A stretch of DNA of 64,000 bases from Marivivens donghaensis (GTDB taxonomy: Bacteria > Pseudomonadota > Alphaproteobacteria > Rhodobacterales > Rhodobacteraceae), in NCBI RefSeq assembly GCF_030410045.1, contig NZ_JAUFRA010000007.1, positions 124,001 to 188,000 on the forward strand, read 5' to 3'. Numbering within the stretch: the first letter of the stretch is position 1; every line of letters starts with the position of its first letter. Positions 38,020-45,434 of this stretch are shown here, in pieces. A model generated the notes under the pieces. That model saw only the letters and a list, made by a program, of their open reading frames with translations. It made no database searches and was not told the origin of the DNA. Position numbers and translations under genes: made by a program.

Positions 38020-38621
38020 GCACGGTTTCACCGACATCCGGTTTGCAGCTTATCTTGGGCTCCGGTTCGCCGCGGCGACTGGAGCTTTTGGCGCAGATCG
38101 GGGTAACGCCATTTGCGGTGCGCCCGCCTGACGTGGACGAAGATCCGCGTAAGGGCGAACAGCCGCGCGACTACGTTAATCGTATTGCCGCTGATAAGGC
38201 CGCTGCCGTGCCCTGTGGCGCGGACGAGGTTGTGCTCTGCGCCGATACGACGGTTGCGCTGGGTCGCCGCATCATGGGTAAACCTGTGGACGAGGCTGAG
38301 GCGGCTGCGTTCCTCTTTGCCCTCTCAGGTCGACGTCACCGCGTGATCACTGCCGTTGCGGTGAAGCGCGGCGATAAGATTTGGCAGACGGATGTTGTCA
38401 CTACCGTGGCGATGAAGCGTCTCTCTAATCCCGAAGTGAATGCCTACCTCGCCTCTGGCGATTGGAAGGGCAAAGCGGGCGGATATGCGATCCAAGGGCC
38501 CGCGGGCGCCTTTACCCCGTGGATCAACGGGTCGTTTACGGGCGTCGTCGGCCTTCCGCTGGCTGAAACAGCTGGTTTGCTGACCGCTGCGGGCTTTCCT
38601 TTATACGGAGTAGAACAATGA
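38016..38621 (+). CDS. maf: Maf family nucleoside triphosphate pyrophosphatase
   Basis: 201 residues starting with GTG inside the infA stop. The Maf signature GSGSPRRLELLAQIG is at residues 15-29, with CADTTVALGRRIMGKP following. Maf proteins hydrolyse non-canonical or modified nucleotides (dTTP/UTP or m7GTP) to the monophosphate, cleaning the pool or slowing division. The next gene overlaps its stop (ATGA). Confidence 0.95.
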   Translation: MSTVSPTSGLQLILGSGSPRRLELLAQIGVTPFAVRPPDVDEDPRKGEQPRDYVNRIAADKAAAVPCGADEVVLCADTTVALGRRIMGKPVDEAEAAAFLFALSGRRHRVITAVAVKRGDKIWQTDVVTTVAMKRLSNPEVNAYLASGDWKGKAGGYAIQGPAGAFTPWINGSFTGVVGLPLAETAGLLTAAGFPLYGVEQ

Positions 38622-39652
38622 AGGGACGTTCGATCCTTCTAGACCACGTCGGTGAGCGCGAAGCTGCCGCACTGATGGTAGATGGCAAACTCGAAGATCT
38701 GCTGATCGACGATGATAGCCAGCCGCGCCCCGGTGCGATTTTCCGCGCGATCTGTGATCGTCCGCTCAAGGGGCAGGGCGGTATGATGCTGCGCTTGCCT
38801 GAGGGTGAGACGGCGTTCCTGCGTCAGAGCAAGGGTCTGCGTCCTGGTCAGCCGATGCTGGTTCAGGTCACGGGCTACACCGAGGCGGGTAAGGCCGTTC
38901 CTGTGACCGACCGTGTTCTGTTCAAAAGCCGCTATGCGATCGTCACACCGGGCAAGCCGGGCGTGAACGTCAGCCGTTCCATCGACGACGAAGAAGACCG
39001 CGCCCGTATCAGTGCTATTGGCCACGCCGTTATGGAAGGGATCGAACACGGTCTGATCCTGCGGTCGTCCTGCGCTGGTGCCGATGACGACGATATCGCC
39101 GAAGACATCGCAGCGATGGCTGATCTGGCGAACGCCGTTCTGAATGACCTTGAAGGCACGGAGCCTGAAGCTCTGACCGAAGGGGATGGTCCGCATGTCC
39201 TCGCGTGGCGTGAATGGGTGTCTGCGGCTGAGGTCGTAACCGACGAAGGCTGTTTCGAAGATCACGGCGTCATGGATCAGATCGAAGCGCTGAAATCGCC
39301 GTTCATCGATCTGGGCGAGGGCCACATGTATGTCGAAGCGACCCGAGCCTTGGTGGCGGTCGATGTGAATACGGGTGGCGATACCTCGCCTGCTGCGGCG
39401 CTCAAGGCGAACTTGGCTGCGAGCCGTATGTTGCCGCGTGCGTTGCGTCTGCGTGGCCTTGGTGGCCAGCTTGCCGTCGATTTCGCGCCGATCTCAAAGG
39501 CGCATCGGAAACAGGTCGAACAGTCCTTGCGCGCGTCGTTCCGCAATGATGCCATTGAGACGAGCCTTGTGGGTTGGACGACGATGGGCCTGTTTGAATT
39601 GCAGCGCAAACGCGAACGTCTGCCTTTGGCTGCGATCCTGCGGGGGCTGTAA
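38618..39652 (+). CDS. Ribonuclease E/G family protein (short form)
   Basis: 344 residues, much shorter than RNase E. It has a partly degenerate S1-like N-terminus, and the catalytic core VAVDVNTGGDTSPAAALKANLAASRMLPRALRLRGLGGQ with the metal-binding Asp is intact. There is no zinc-link Cys pair or degradosome scaffold. Short forms in infA-maf operons are common in this group and probably process RNA alongside a separate full-length RNase E. Coupled to maf and, by TAATG, to yacG. Confidence 0.92.
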   Translation: MKGRSILLDHVGEREAAALMVDGKLEDLLIDDDSQPRPGAIFRAICDRPLKGQGGMMLRLPEGETAFLRQSKGLRPGQPMLVQVTGYTEAGKAVPVTDRVLFKSRYAIVTPGKPGVNVSRSIDDEEDRARISAIGHAVMEGIEHGLILRSSCAGADDDDIAEDIAAMADLANAVLNDLEGTEPEALTEGDGPHVLAWREWVSAAEVVTDEGCFEDHGVMDQIEALKSPFIDLGEGHMYVEATRALVAVDVNTGGDTSPAAALKANLAASRMLPRALRLRGLGGQLAVDFAPISKAHRKQVEQSLRASFRNDAIETSLVGWTTMGLFELQRKRERLPLAAILRGL

Positions 39653-39828
39653 TGGCCTGTCCGATTTGCGCGAAAGAGACGGATCAGAAGTACCGCCCGT
39701 TCTGTTCCAAGCGGTGCGCGGACATCGATTTGGCTAAGTGGTTGTCGGGTTCTTACGCCATTCCATCTGCCGAACCGATCGATGAGTCAGATATCCCAGA
39801 AGATGAAATGCCCCCACTGCGGCATTAG
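39652..39828 (+). CDS. yacG: DNA gyrase inhibitor YacG
   Basis: 58 residues. Zinc ligands CPIC near the start and FCSKRC at 18-23 define the YacG family, which binds one zinc and inhibits gyrase by contact with GyrB. The C-terminus is acidic. It starts on the last base of the RNase stop and ends the operon, with a terminator 27 bases later. Confidence 0.93.
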   Translation: MACPICAKETDQKYRPFCSKRCADIDLAKWLSGSYAIPSAEPIDESDIPEDEMPPLRH

Positions 39829-39855
39829 TCGCAATTGGAGAAAAGTGACGAAATA

Positions 39856-39882
39856 GGCCGTCATTTGGGCGGCCTTTTCATT
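39856..39882 (+). terminator. Terminator after yacG
   Basis: Stem GGCCGTC/GGCGGCC (one T-G pair) with a five-base loop, followed by TTTTCATTTTC. Confidence 0.88.
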
Positions 39883-40248
39883 TTCAGCCGAGGCGAATCG
39901 GAAAGCAAACTTCTGATTAAAGTTGTTTTAGATTCTAAAATCGTCATTTTTAGAATTTTAAACAACTTAAAGATGATTTCTGGGTGTATTCGACGGTTTA
40001 TGTTTGCGCCTGAAGGTGGCAAAATTTTTTATCTCTAAAAATACATGAAGTATACGAATGAATATTTTTGACTCTTATTAAGGGGCAGAAATGTGGAATT
40101 TGGTCAGCTCACTCTCCTGTCGTGACCGTTGGTTAGACCTCTGTTTCCTTAAGTATCACTGCTTTTCCCGCGATGATTGAGTTGAGGCGCACAAGCGTCC
40201 TCAGAGTTCGGGTGCCGTTCTCTTCATCTCGCATCGGTTGGGTTTGTC
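39883..40248. other. AT-rich intergenic region before the RTX gene
   Basis: About 365 bases without a supported gene. The first 200 are clearly AT-richer than anything around and include a long inverted repeat (39917-39970) and AATTTTTTATC-type runs. The last 150 are closer to the genomic average and probably hold the promoter of the following gene, although no clear -35/-10 pair is recognised. Confidence 0.6.
39917..39970. repeat. 54-base imperfect inverted repeat, AT-rich
   Basis: Left arm 39917-39940 and right arm 39948-39970 pair almost fully (9 bp perfect next to the loop, ATTCTAAAA/TTTTAGAAT, then GTTGTTT/AAACAAC further out) around a seven-base loop TCGTCAT. It lies behind the yacG terminator in AT-rich DNA. 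It might be a second terminator, a protein-binding site or the remnant of a small mobile element. Confidence 0.75.
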
Positions 40249-43086
40249 GTGGCTATCGTACAGCAAATGATCATCGGAAATGACGGATACGCATCTGACG
40301 TATTATCATCCGAGATGTTCGGCATTAATGCGCTGTTTACCAAAGACGGAACCATTGATGGCGGTCAATACGATACTTTTGTCGACCAACTGGGCACGAC
40401 GTCTTTTCGTTTTCCAGGCGGCACAGTTACCGAAAAACTTTTCGAACCAGATAATGCGACCTCGCAGCAATTCTGGTCTTTGACCGCTCCAGCCAACCTC
40501 GAAGATGATTTTGTCACCGCAAAAGAATTCGTCGCTTACGCCGCTGACAAAGGCGCAACAATCGACTGGGTTCTGCCGACCGAGCATTTCTATTCCGCGG
40601 CCACTGACGCCGCTGGCAACCATTTGCCAGACGAGGCTGCGGTTGATGGCTTGCTTGCGCACATCGATGCCCTGATCCACGGACTCTACGGCGAGGTCAA
40701 ACTCGACACCGTCACCATCGGTAACGAATACTGGGTGAACAACGGCGCCCGTGAGACCCCTGCCGAATATGGCAAGATGGTCAACGTGATGGCCAAAAAG
40801 CTGGACGATCTGTTTGAACAGTATCGTGTGGAAATTGGTGATCCTGATTGGGTTGCTCCCAAAATTGCGATGCAGACTGCATTGCCTTGGGATCGCGACG
40901 ATATTCCTCAGATCATCGGTGAGATGGACATGGAGGCCCGTGCCGCCATCGACGTGATCGAAACTCACTACTACCCCGATGACTACGCAGAGATCCAATC
41001 CAGCGGCAGCGTCTTTGATCGTCTCGACGACATTGCCTACGCAAAAGGGTTTGGCGACGTTGAATACTACGTTTCGGAATGGAACGTTCAGAACCGCGTC
41101 GGCAACGAATTCGGGATGGAGCAGGCGTCGAACATCATCGAAATGTTCGAGGACATGGCGGTTCACGGTGTTGATCAGGCGTCTGTTTGGGGCACGACTT
41201 ACAAGTCGCTCTACACCCGCCTTGGCCGCATCTATAACGACGCAGACGCACCTGGTGGCACAGCAAGCGAACTGACCCCTGCAGGCGAAGTGATGCGGAT
41301 GATGTCGCGCAGCCTCGTTGATACGCAGGTGATCGACGTGTCGTATCCGCAGCGGTTCTTTAGCGATATCGGCGACGATACTGCGCAGGATCAGGTGGAC
41401 ATCAATGCTTTTGGCAATGACGAAAAGGTCGTCATCTTCCTCGCATCGCGGTCCGCTGATGGCATCGATATCGAATTGAACGTCGGTGACCTCGTCAGCG
41501 ATTACGATCATCTGTGGGTTCAGCAGTTGTCGACCATCGATAACCCGTTCTCGAGCACCTTGGACGAAGGCGATCCGCTGTCCTACCTGTCGCGCCCGTT
41601 CACCGAAACCTTTATGGGTGACGAAGTGACAGCAAGCGATGGTGACATTCATCTGTCCCTCGACGGTTATGACATCGTTAAGCTGGAATTCTCGATCGGC
41701 ACTGGCGTTGATATGTGGGGCAACGATGCGAAAGTTGACCGCTACGCCGACTACTCTGACCGTCTGATCGGCACCGACCACGCTGACACTATTGCTGGCA
41801 ACCTCGGCGATGACACGCTGATGGGCGAAGCTGGCCGTGACACCATTTTCGGTGGCGAAGGCAACGACACCATCGACGGTGGCGCTGGCGATGACACGCT
41901 AGTCACGGGTGAAGGCAATGACATCGTCACCACAGGTGAAGGCACAGATACCGTCATCACAGGGGCAGGCGAAAACGACGTCACCATCGAGGGCGAAGGT
42001 GCACATCTGTTCATCGACACCACGGGCGATACCGTTGTGACGGGCTTTGATGCGACTGCAGGTCATACGCTCAGCTTCATGGGCGCTTACGAAACCGTTG
42101 ATGACCTAATGAACGCGGTCTCCATTCAGGACGACGACCTGATCTTCTTGCATGCTGATGGCGGCACCACTGAGCTGCTTGGCGCTGCTGGGCAGTTGGG
42201 TGACCTGACCAATTCGCTCGTTGATTTTACCGATCCCGAAGGTGTTGCTGCAACGCTCGACCGGGTTGAGAACATGCGTGGCGATACCGAATTCGCAGAC
42301 TTCCTGACGACGGCATCGCCCGAGGACGTAGCGGATTACCTGTCGGGTCTTAGCGCAGACGAACTATCGGACCTCTTGGAAACCACCGACGTCAATGCGC
42401 TGCTTGAAAACATTCCAGCAGAGAACCTCCCGCTGCTTTTGAATGCCTTCGATCAGGCCGACCTTGATGCGTTCCTCGAGGACGCTGATCCGGTAGCGTT
42501 GCTCGATCACCTCGAAAATGCGGGCGATGCAGCTGACGCTATGTTGGCAGCATTCGACCCTGATATTCTCGACGACTACCTGATGCGGATCGCTGACGCG
42601 TTCCCGCTTGATGAAAGTGTAGATCTCGAGCTTGATACCAAAGCGTTGCTGGCCGATGAATATGAAGCTAACGCGACTGTCATTCCGTCTGTCGACGAAA
42701 TCATCCAAGCGATGAACCAGCCGATCGAGGAAGAAGACACCACGCCTTACAGCGGCGAAGACGTGTCCGACATGACCTTGGACGGTGGCGCTGGCTCGTG
42801 CTTTGTTGCAACGGCTGCTTACGGCGACACTTACCACCCAGATGTGAACTACCTGCGCCGTGTTCGGGACGAAATCCTCGTTCACAACAGATTCGGTCGG
42901 GCCTTTATCTGGACCTACTGGCGCGTTGGTCCGATTCTCGCAAAGATGCTGATGCCGCATCCGCATCTGCGCGGTTTCGCACGTGGTGCTCTGGCTCGGG
43001 TGATCGGTTACATGCGTGATCGCGATGTCGTTGCCCGTTACAGCAAAGGCTTCCGCAGTTCCTATCACCTCTCGGGTAGGGGCTAG
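40249..43086 (+). CDS. Secreted glycosidase-like RTX protein with CFI-box C-terminus
   Basis: 945 residues from a GTG at 40249; an ATG at 40267 is also possible. No signal peptide. Residues ~1-400 resemble a clan-A (TIM-barrel) glycoside hydrolase, with acid/base Glu160 in TIGNEYW and nucleophile Glu277 in VSEWNVQ. Residues ~505-585 hold about seven RTX calcium-binding nonapeptides (GGEGNDTID type). Residues ~665-790 are an acidic helical repeat (SPEDVADYL, SADELSDLLE, ADLDAFLEDADPVALLDHL) recalling the MgtE N-terminal superhelix. From 849 there is a CFI-box C-terminal domain (CFVATAAYGD) with a basic end. Probably exported by type I secretion. Substrate unknown; no T1SS genes adjacent. Confidence 0.85.
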   Translation: MAIVQQMIIGNDGYASDVLSSEMFGINALFTKDGTIDGGQYDTFVDQLGTTSFRFPGGTVTEKLFEPDNATSQQFWSLTAPANLEDDFVTAKEFVAYAADKGATIDWVLPTEHFYSAATDAAGNHLPDEAAVDGLLAHIDALIHGLYGEVKLDTVTIGNEYWVNNGARETPAEYGKMVNVMAKKLDDLFEQYRVEIGDPDWVAPKIAMQTALPWDRDDIPQIIGEMDMEARAAIDVIETHYYPDDYAEIQSSGSVFDRLDDIAYAKGFGDVEYYVSEWNVQNRVGNEFGMEQASNIIEMFEDMAVHGVDQASVWGTTYKSLYTRLGRIYNDADAPGGTASELTPAGEVMRMMSRSLVDTQVIDVSYPQRFFSDIGDDTAQDQVDINAFGNDEKVVIFLASRSADGIDIELNVGDLVSDYDHLWVQQLSTIDNPFSSTLDEGDPLSYLSRPFTETFMGDEVTASDGDIHLSLDGYDIVKLEFSIGTGVDMWGNDAKVDRYADYSDRLIGTDHADTIAGNLGDDTLMGEAGRDTIFGGEGNDTIDGGAGDDTLVTGEGNDIVTTGEGTDTVITGAGENDVTIEGEGAHLFIDTTGDTVVTGFDATAGHTLSFMGAYETVDDLMNAVSIQDDDLIFLHADGGTTELLGAAGQLGDLTNSLVDFTDPEGVAATLDRVENMRGDTEFADFLTTASPEDVADYLSGLSADELSDLLETTDVNALLENIPAENLPLLLNAFDQADLDAFLEDADPVALLDHLENAGDAADAMLAAFDPDILDDYLMRIADAFPLDESVDLELDTKALLADEYEANATVIPSVDEIIQAMNQPIEEEDTTPYSGEDVSDMTLDGGAGSCFVATAAYGDTYHPDVNYLRRVRDEILVHNRFGRAFIWTYWRVGPILAKMLMPHPHLRGFARGALARVIGYMRDRDVVARYSKGFRSSYHLSGRG

Positions 43087-43106
43087 AAAGAGGAATACCC
43101 TCTTTC
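43086..43106 (+). terminator. Hairpin after the RTX gene
   Basis: Perfect 8-bp stem GAAAGAGG/CCTCTTTC around AATAC, beginning on the last base of the stop codon. The following T-run is lacking, so termination strength is uncertain. Confidence 0.55.
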
Positions 43107-43219
43107 CGCGAAAATTCGGAAAACAAATTCAAAATCGGTCAAAATGCCTCTGGACACCCCCGCGCTACCTGTCTAGAACGCCGCTACCCAGCGAGGAACA
43201 GAGTTTCTTGCTAACCGGT

Positions 43220-43294
43220 GCCCGGGTAGCTCAGGGGTAGAGCAGTGGATTGAAAATCCTCGTGTCGGTGGTTCAAATCCGCCCCTGGGCACCA
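43220..43294 (+). tRNA. tRNA-Phe (anticodon GAA)
   Basis: 75 bases with encoded CCA (43292-43294). Acceptor stem GCCCGGG/CCTGGGC (one G-T pair), D-arm AGCTCAGGGGTAGAGC, anticodon loop TTGAAAA and T-arm GGTGGTTCAAATCCGCC. Reads UUU and UUC. Confidence 0.96.
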
Positions 43295-43644
43295 TTTAAA
43301 ACCCTCTCAGGCAATTCGATGCGCTCTTTGACAAAGTAGCTGTTTCTGACTTTTAGTCGGCTCCATCGCGTTTCAACTGTTTTGGCCCCTCAAATCGCGC
43401 TGACCGCCCATGCACGTGTGGGCTGATCTGCGTTGGCTGCATTGCGGCTATGTTGTGTTTGCAATTGCAGCAACCAGAGGTGCGAAAACCTGCTTATTTC
43501 GCAGTCGATTTCAGGCGGTAACACGCTTGTGCCACAGGTTTGTTACATTGCCTCTTGCGGAGAATCTGGGCGAGGCACTAATTGGGAGCTTGAAAAACGC
43601 TGGCGACCTTGATTCCGGCAAAACTATTGAGATATAAAACGAAA
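43295..43644. other. Intergenic region upstream of opgG
   Basis: 350 bases with no supported gene. It holds TTTGACAAAG near the start as a possible -35 and a perfect palindrome TGCAATTGCA at 43460-43469, which could be an operator. A 75-codon open frame here has no ribosome binding site and no recognisable product. The opgG promoter, expected to respond to osmolarity, should lie in this stretch. Confidence 0.5.
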
Positions 43645-45255
43645 ATGGCCTCCTTGCGCCCGACTGATGCGTCTGTTTCGCGTCGTGATCTCTTGGCTCT
43701 TGTTGCTGGGCTTGTTCCTGCAACCATCCTCGGGATGCCTGTTCCTGCAAATGCCCAAGAGGCGGATGCTGTTGAGGGGAATTCTGTTGCTGCTGTGCAG
43801 CAATTTTCGTTCGATCTATTGTCCGAACAGATGCGAGAGCTCTCGCGTGGCGTGTATGAACCCCATCCTGTGACCGAAGGTTTCATCGACGGGTTGAATT
43901 ACGACGGTTATCGAAAAATCCGGTTCAACGACAAGGCGGCGCGTTGGCAGGACAGCGGGTCTGATTTCCGACTCGCAGCGTTTCACATGGGGTGGCTGTT
44001 CCCTGAACCCGTTCGCATTTTCGAAGTTGCTGACGGTGTCGCGACCGAAATGGTCTTTTCGACCGATGATTTCGAATATCTAAACGATCTGAAGGACCGC
44101 GTTCCCGATCACTATGCTTTGCCTGGTGTGGCTGGGTTCCGTTTGAATGCGCAACTGAATCGCCCCGATAAATGGGATGAAGTCGCCGCGTTCTTGGGGG
44201 CGTCCTATTTCCGCGCGTTGGGTCGCGGGTCGGCTTATGGACTGTCGGCGCGAGGTTTGGCGCTCAACACCGGCACCCAAAAGGGAGAAGAATTCCCACG
44301 GTTCTCACGATTCTATATGGAGCGTGATCCGAACGGTGGTCCGGCCCTCACGATCTATGCCGCGCTAGAGAGCCCGAGTGTCACGGGTGCGTATCGTTTT
44401 GTCATTGAACCGGGCGCTGAAACGCTCATGGATGTGACCTGCCGTCTGTATTTCCGTCAGGACGTGGTCGAATTGGGCATTGCGCCGATGACCTCAATGT
44501 TCTTGTTTTCGGAAAAGAACCGTGCGGGCTGGGATGACTATCGTCCGAACGTCCACGACAGCGATGGCCTGCGGATCGAGCGTGCGGATGGCAATGTTAT
44601 CTGGCGTCCGTTGAACAACCCGCCACGCCTGACGGGTTCGTATTTCAGCGAAATCGCCCCACGTAGTTTTGGCCTGCATCAACGCGACCGCGATTTCGCG
44701 AGCTATCAGGACGTTGGTGCGCGGTATGAACGGCGTCCGTCTTTGAACGTGGAGCCAATTGGCGACTGGGGCAAAGGCCATGTTCGGCTCGTTGAAATCC
44801 CGTCTGATCTAGAGGCGAATGACAATATCGTTGCCTATTGGATCCCCGAAGATCGCGCTGTTGCTGGCGACCATCGTGAATATTCCTATCGTTTGCGTTG
44901 GGGTGATTTGGCCCAAGACGCTGGATCGGATTTGGCTTGGGTGTTTGAAACCCGTTCGGGCCATGGCGGCATTTCGGGTGTCGAAGCCGAAAAGGGCACG
45001 CGCAAATTTGTGATCGATTTCAAAGGTGGCCTTATGGCTGCGCTGGATGGCGAGGCAGAGATTGAGCCCGTGCTGAACGCCACAGGCGGCGAAATCTATG
45101 GCCATACCCTCGAGAAAATCAGCGGAACGGATATTTGGCGGCTGGTGATCGATGTGCGCGCTAATGCGGACGCCGTCGTAGAGCTTTCCGCCTATGTGAA
45201 CGGGTTTGACCAACGTCTGACCGAAGTGTGGCTCTATCAATGGATCAACGCATAA
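43645..45255 (+). CDS. opgG: Periplasmic glucan biosynthesis protein OpgG (MdoG)
   Basis: 536 residues from the ATG at 43645. The N-terminus has a twin-arginine signal (SRRDLLAL, Arg13-Arg14) with a hydrophobic stretch ending in NAQ, suggesting Tat export. The mature part is the OpgG/MdoG beta-sandwich: FSFDLLSEQMRELSRGVYEP, DGLNYDGYRKIRF and the conserved Ig-like C-terminus. OpgG acts in the periplasm on the nascent beta-glucan made by OpgH. First gene of the operon; the opgI start overlaps its stop (TAATG). Confidence 0.96.
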   Translation: MASLRPTDASVSRRDLLALVAGLVPATILGMPVPANAQEADAVEGNSVAAVQQFSFDLLSEQMRELSRGVYEPHPVTEGFIDGLNYDGYRKIRFNDKAARWQDSGSDFRLAAFHMGWLFPEPVRIFEVADGVATEMVFSTDDFEYLNDLKDRVPDHYALPGVAGFRLNAQLNRPDKWDEVAAFLGASYFRALGRGSAYGLSARGLALNTGTQKGEEFPRFSRFYMERDPNGGPALTIYAALESPSVTGAYRFVIEPGAETLMDVTCRLYFRQDVVELGIAPMTSMFLFSEKNRAGWDDYRPNVHDSDGLRIERADGNVIWRPLNNPPRLTGSYFSEIAPRSFGLHQRDRDFASYQDVGARYERRPSLNVEPIGDWGKGHVRLVEIPSDLEANDNIVAYWIPEDRAVAGDHREYSYRLRWGDLAQDAGSDLAWVFETRSGHGGISGVEAEKGTRKFVIDFKGGLMAALDGEAEIEPVLNATGGEIYGHTLEKISGTDIWRLVIDVRANADAVVELSAYVNGFDQRLTEVWLYQWINA

Positions 45256-45431
45256 TGGATCGATCGACAGGACACTTTGCACCCTCGGAAGAGCGTTTGA
45301 TGAGCGCGGCAGGCACCTTGCCCGACGCGCCGATGGCGATGCCTGAACAAGACCTCTCTGCGCCGATCACAGTCTCGGTTCGGGGCTGGTTGCGGGCCTT
45401 GACGCTCTTGCCGTCGCGGGCTGGTCAGTAA
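45255..45431 (+). CDS. opgI: OpgI, small protein needed for periplasmic glucan backbone synthesis
   Basis: 58 residues beginning MDRSTGHFAPSEERLMSAAG and ending SVRGWLRALTLLPSRAGQ. Rhodobacter sphaeroides has an opgG-opgI-opgH-opgC operon in which opgI is required for backbone synthesis; position and size here match, and I base the name on that order. It is in the same reading frame as opgH, separated only by TAA and one sense codon, so it looks like the split-off N-terminal segment of a longer MdoH/OpgH. The segment has no membrane helix and would be cytosolic. An in-frame ATG at 45240 is an alternative start. Confidence 0.75.
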   Translation: MDRSTGHFAPSEERLMSAAGTLPDAPMAMPEQDLSAPITVSVRGWLRALTLLPSRAGQ

Positions 45432-45434
45432 TCG

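Noticed and set aside
41760..42000. Tandem repeat or CRISPR-like pattern
   Set aside because: The periodicity is that of RTX nonapeptide codons inside a gene; spacing is 27 bases with no spacers. No CRISPR array was seen anywhere.
43410..43637. A 75-codon open frame upstream of opgG
   Set aside because: No ribosome binding site, no family resemblance and it overlaps the region expected to hold the opgG promoter.
45255..45434. opgH read as a pseudogene broken by a nonsense codon
   Set aside because: The known opgG-opgI-opgH-opgC order in R. sphaeroides makes a functional separate opgI more likely than a fresh mutation.
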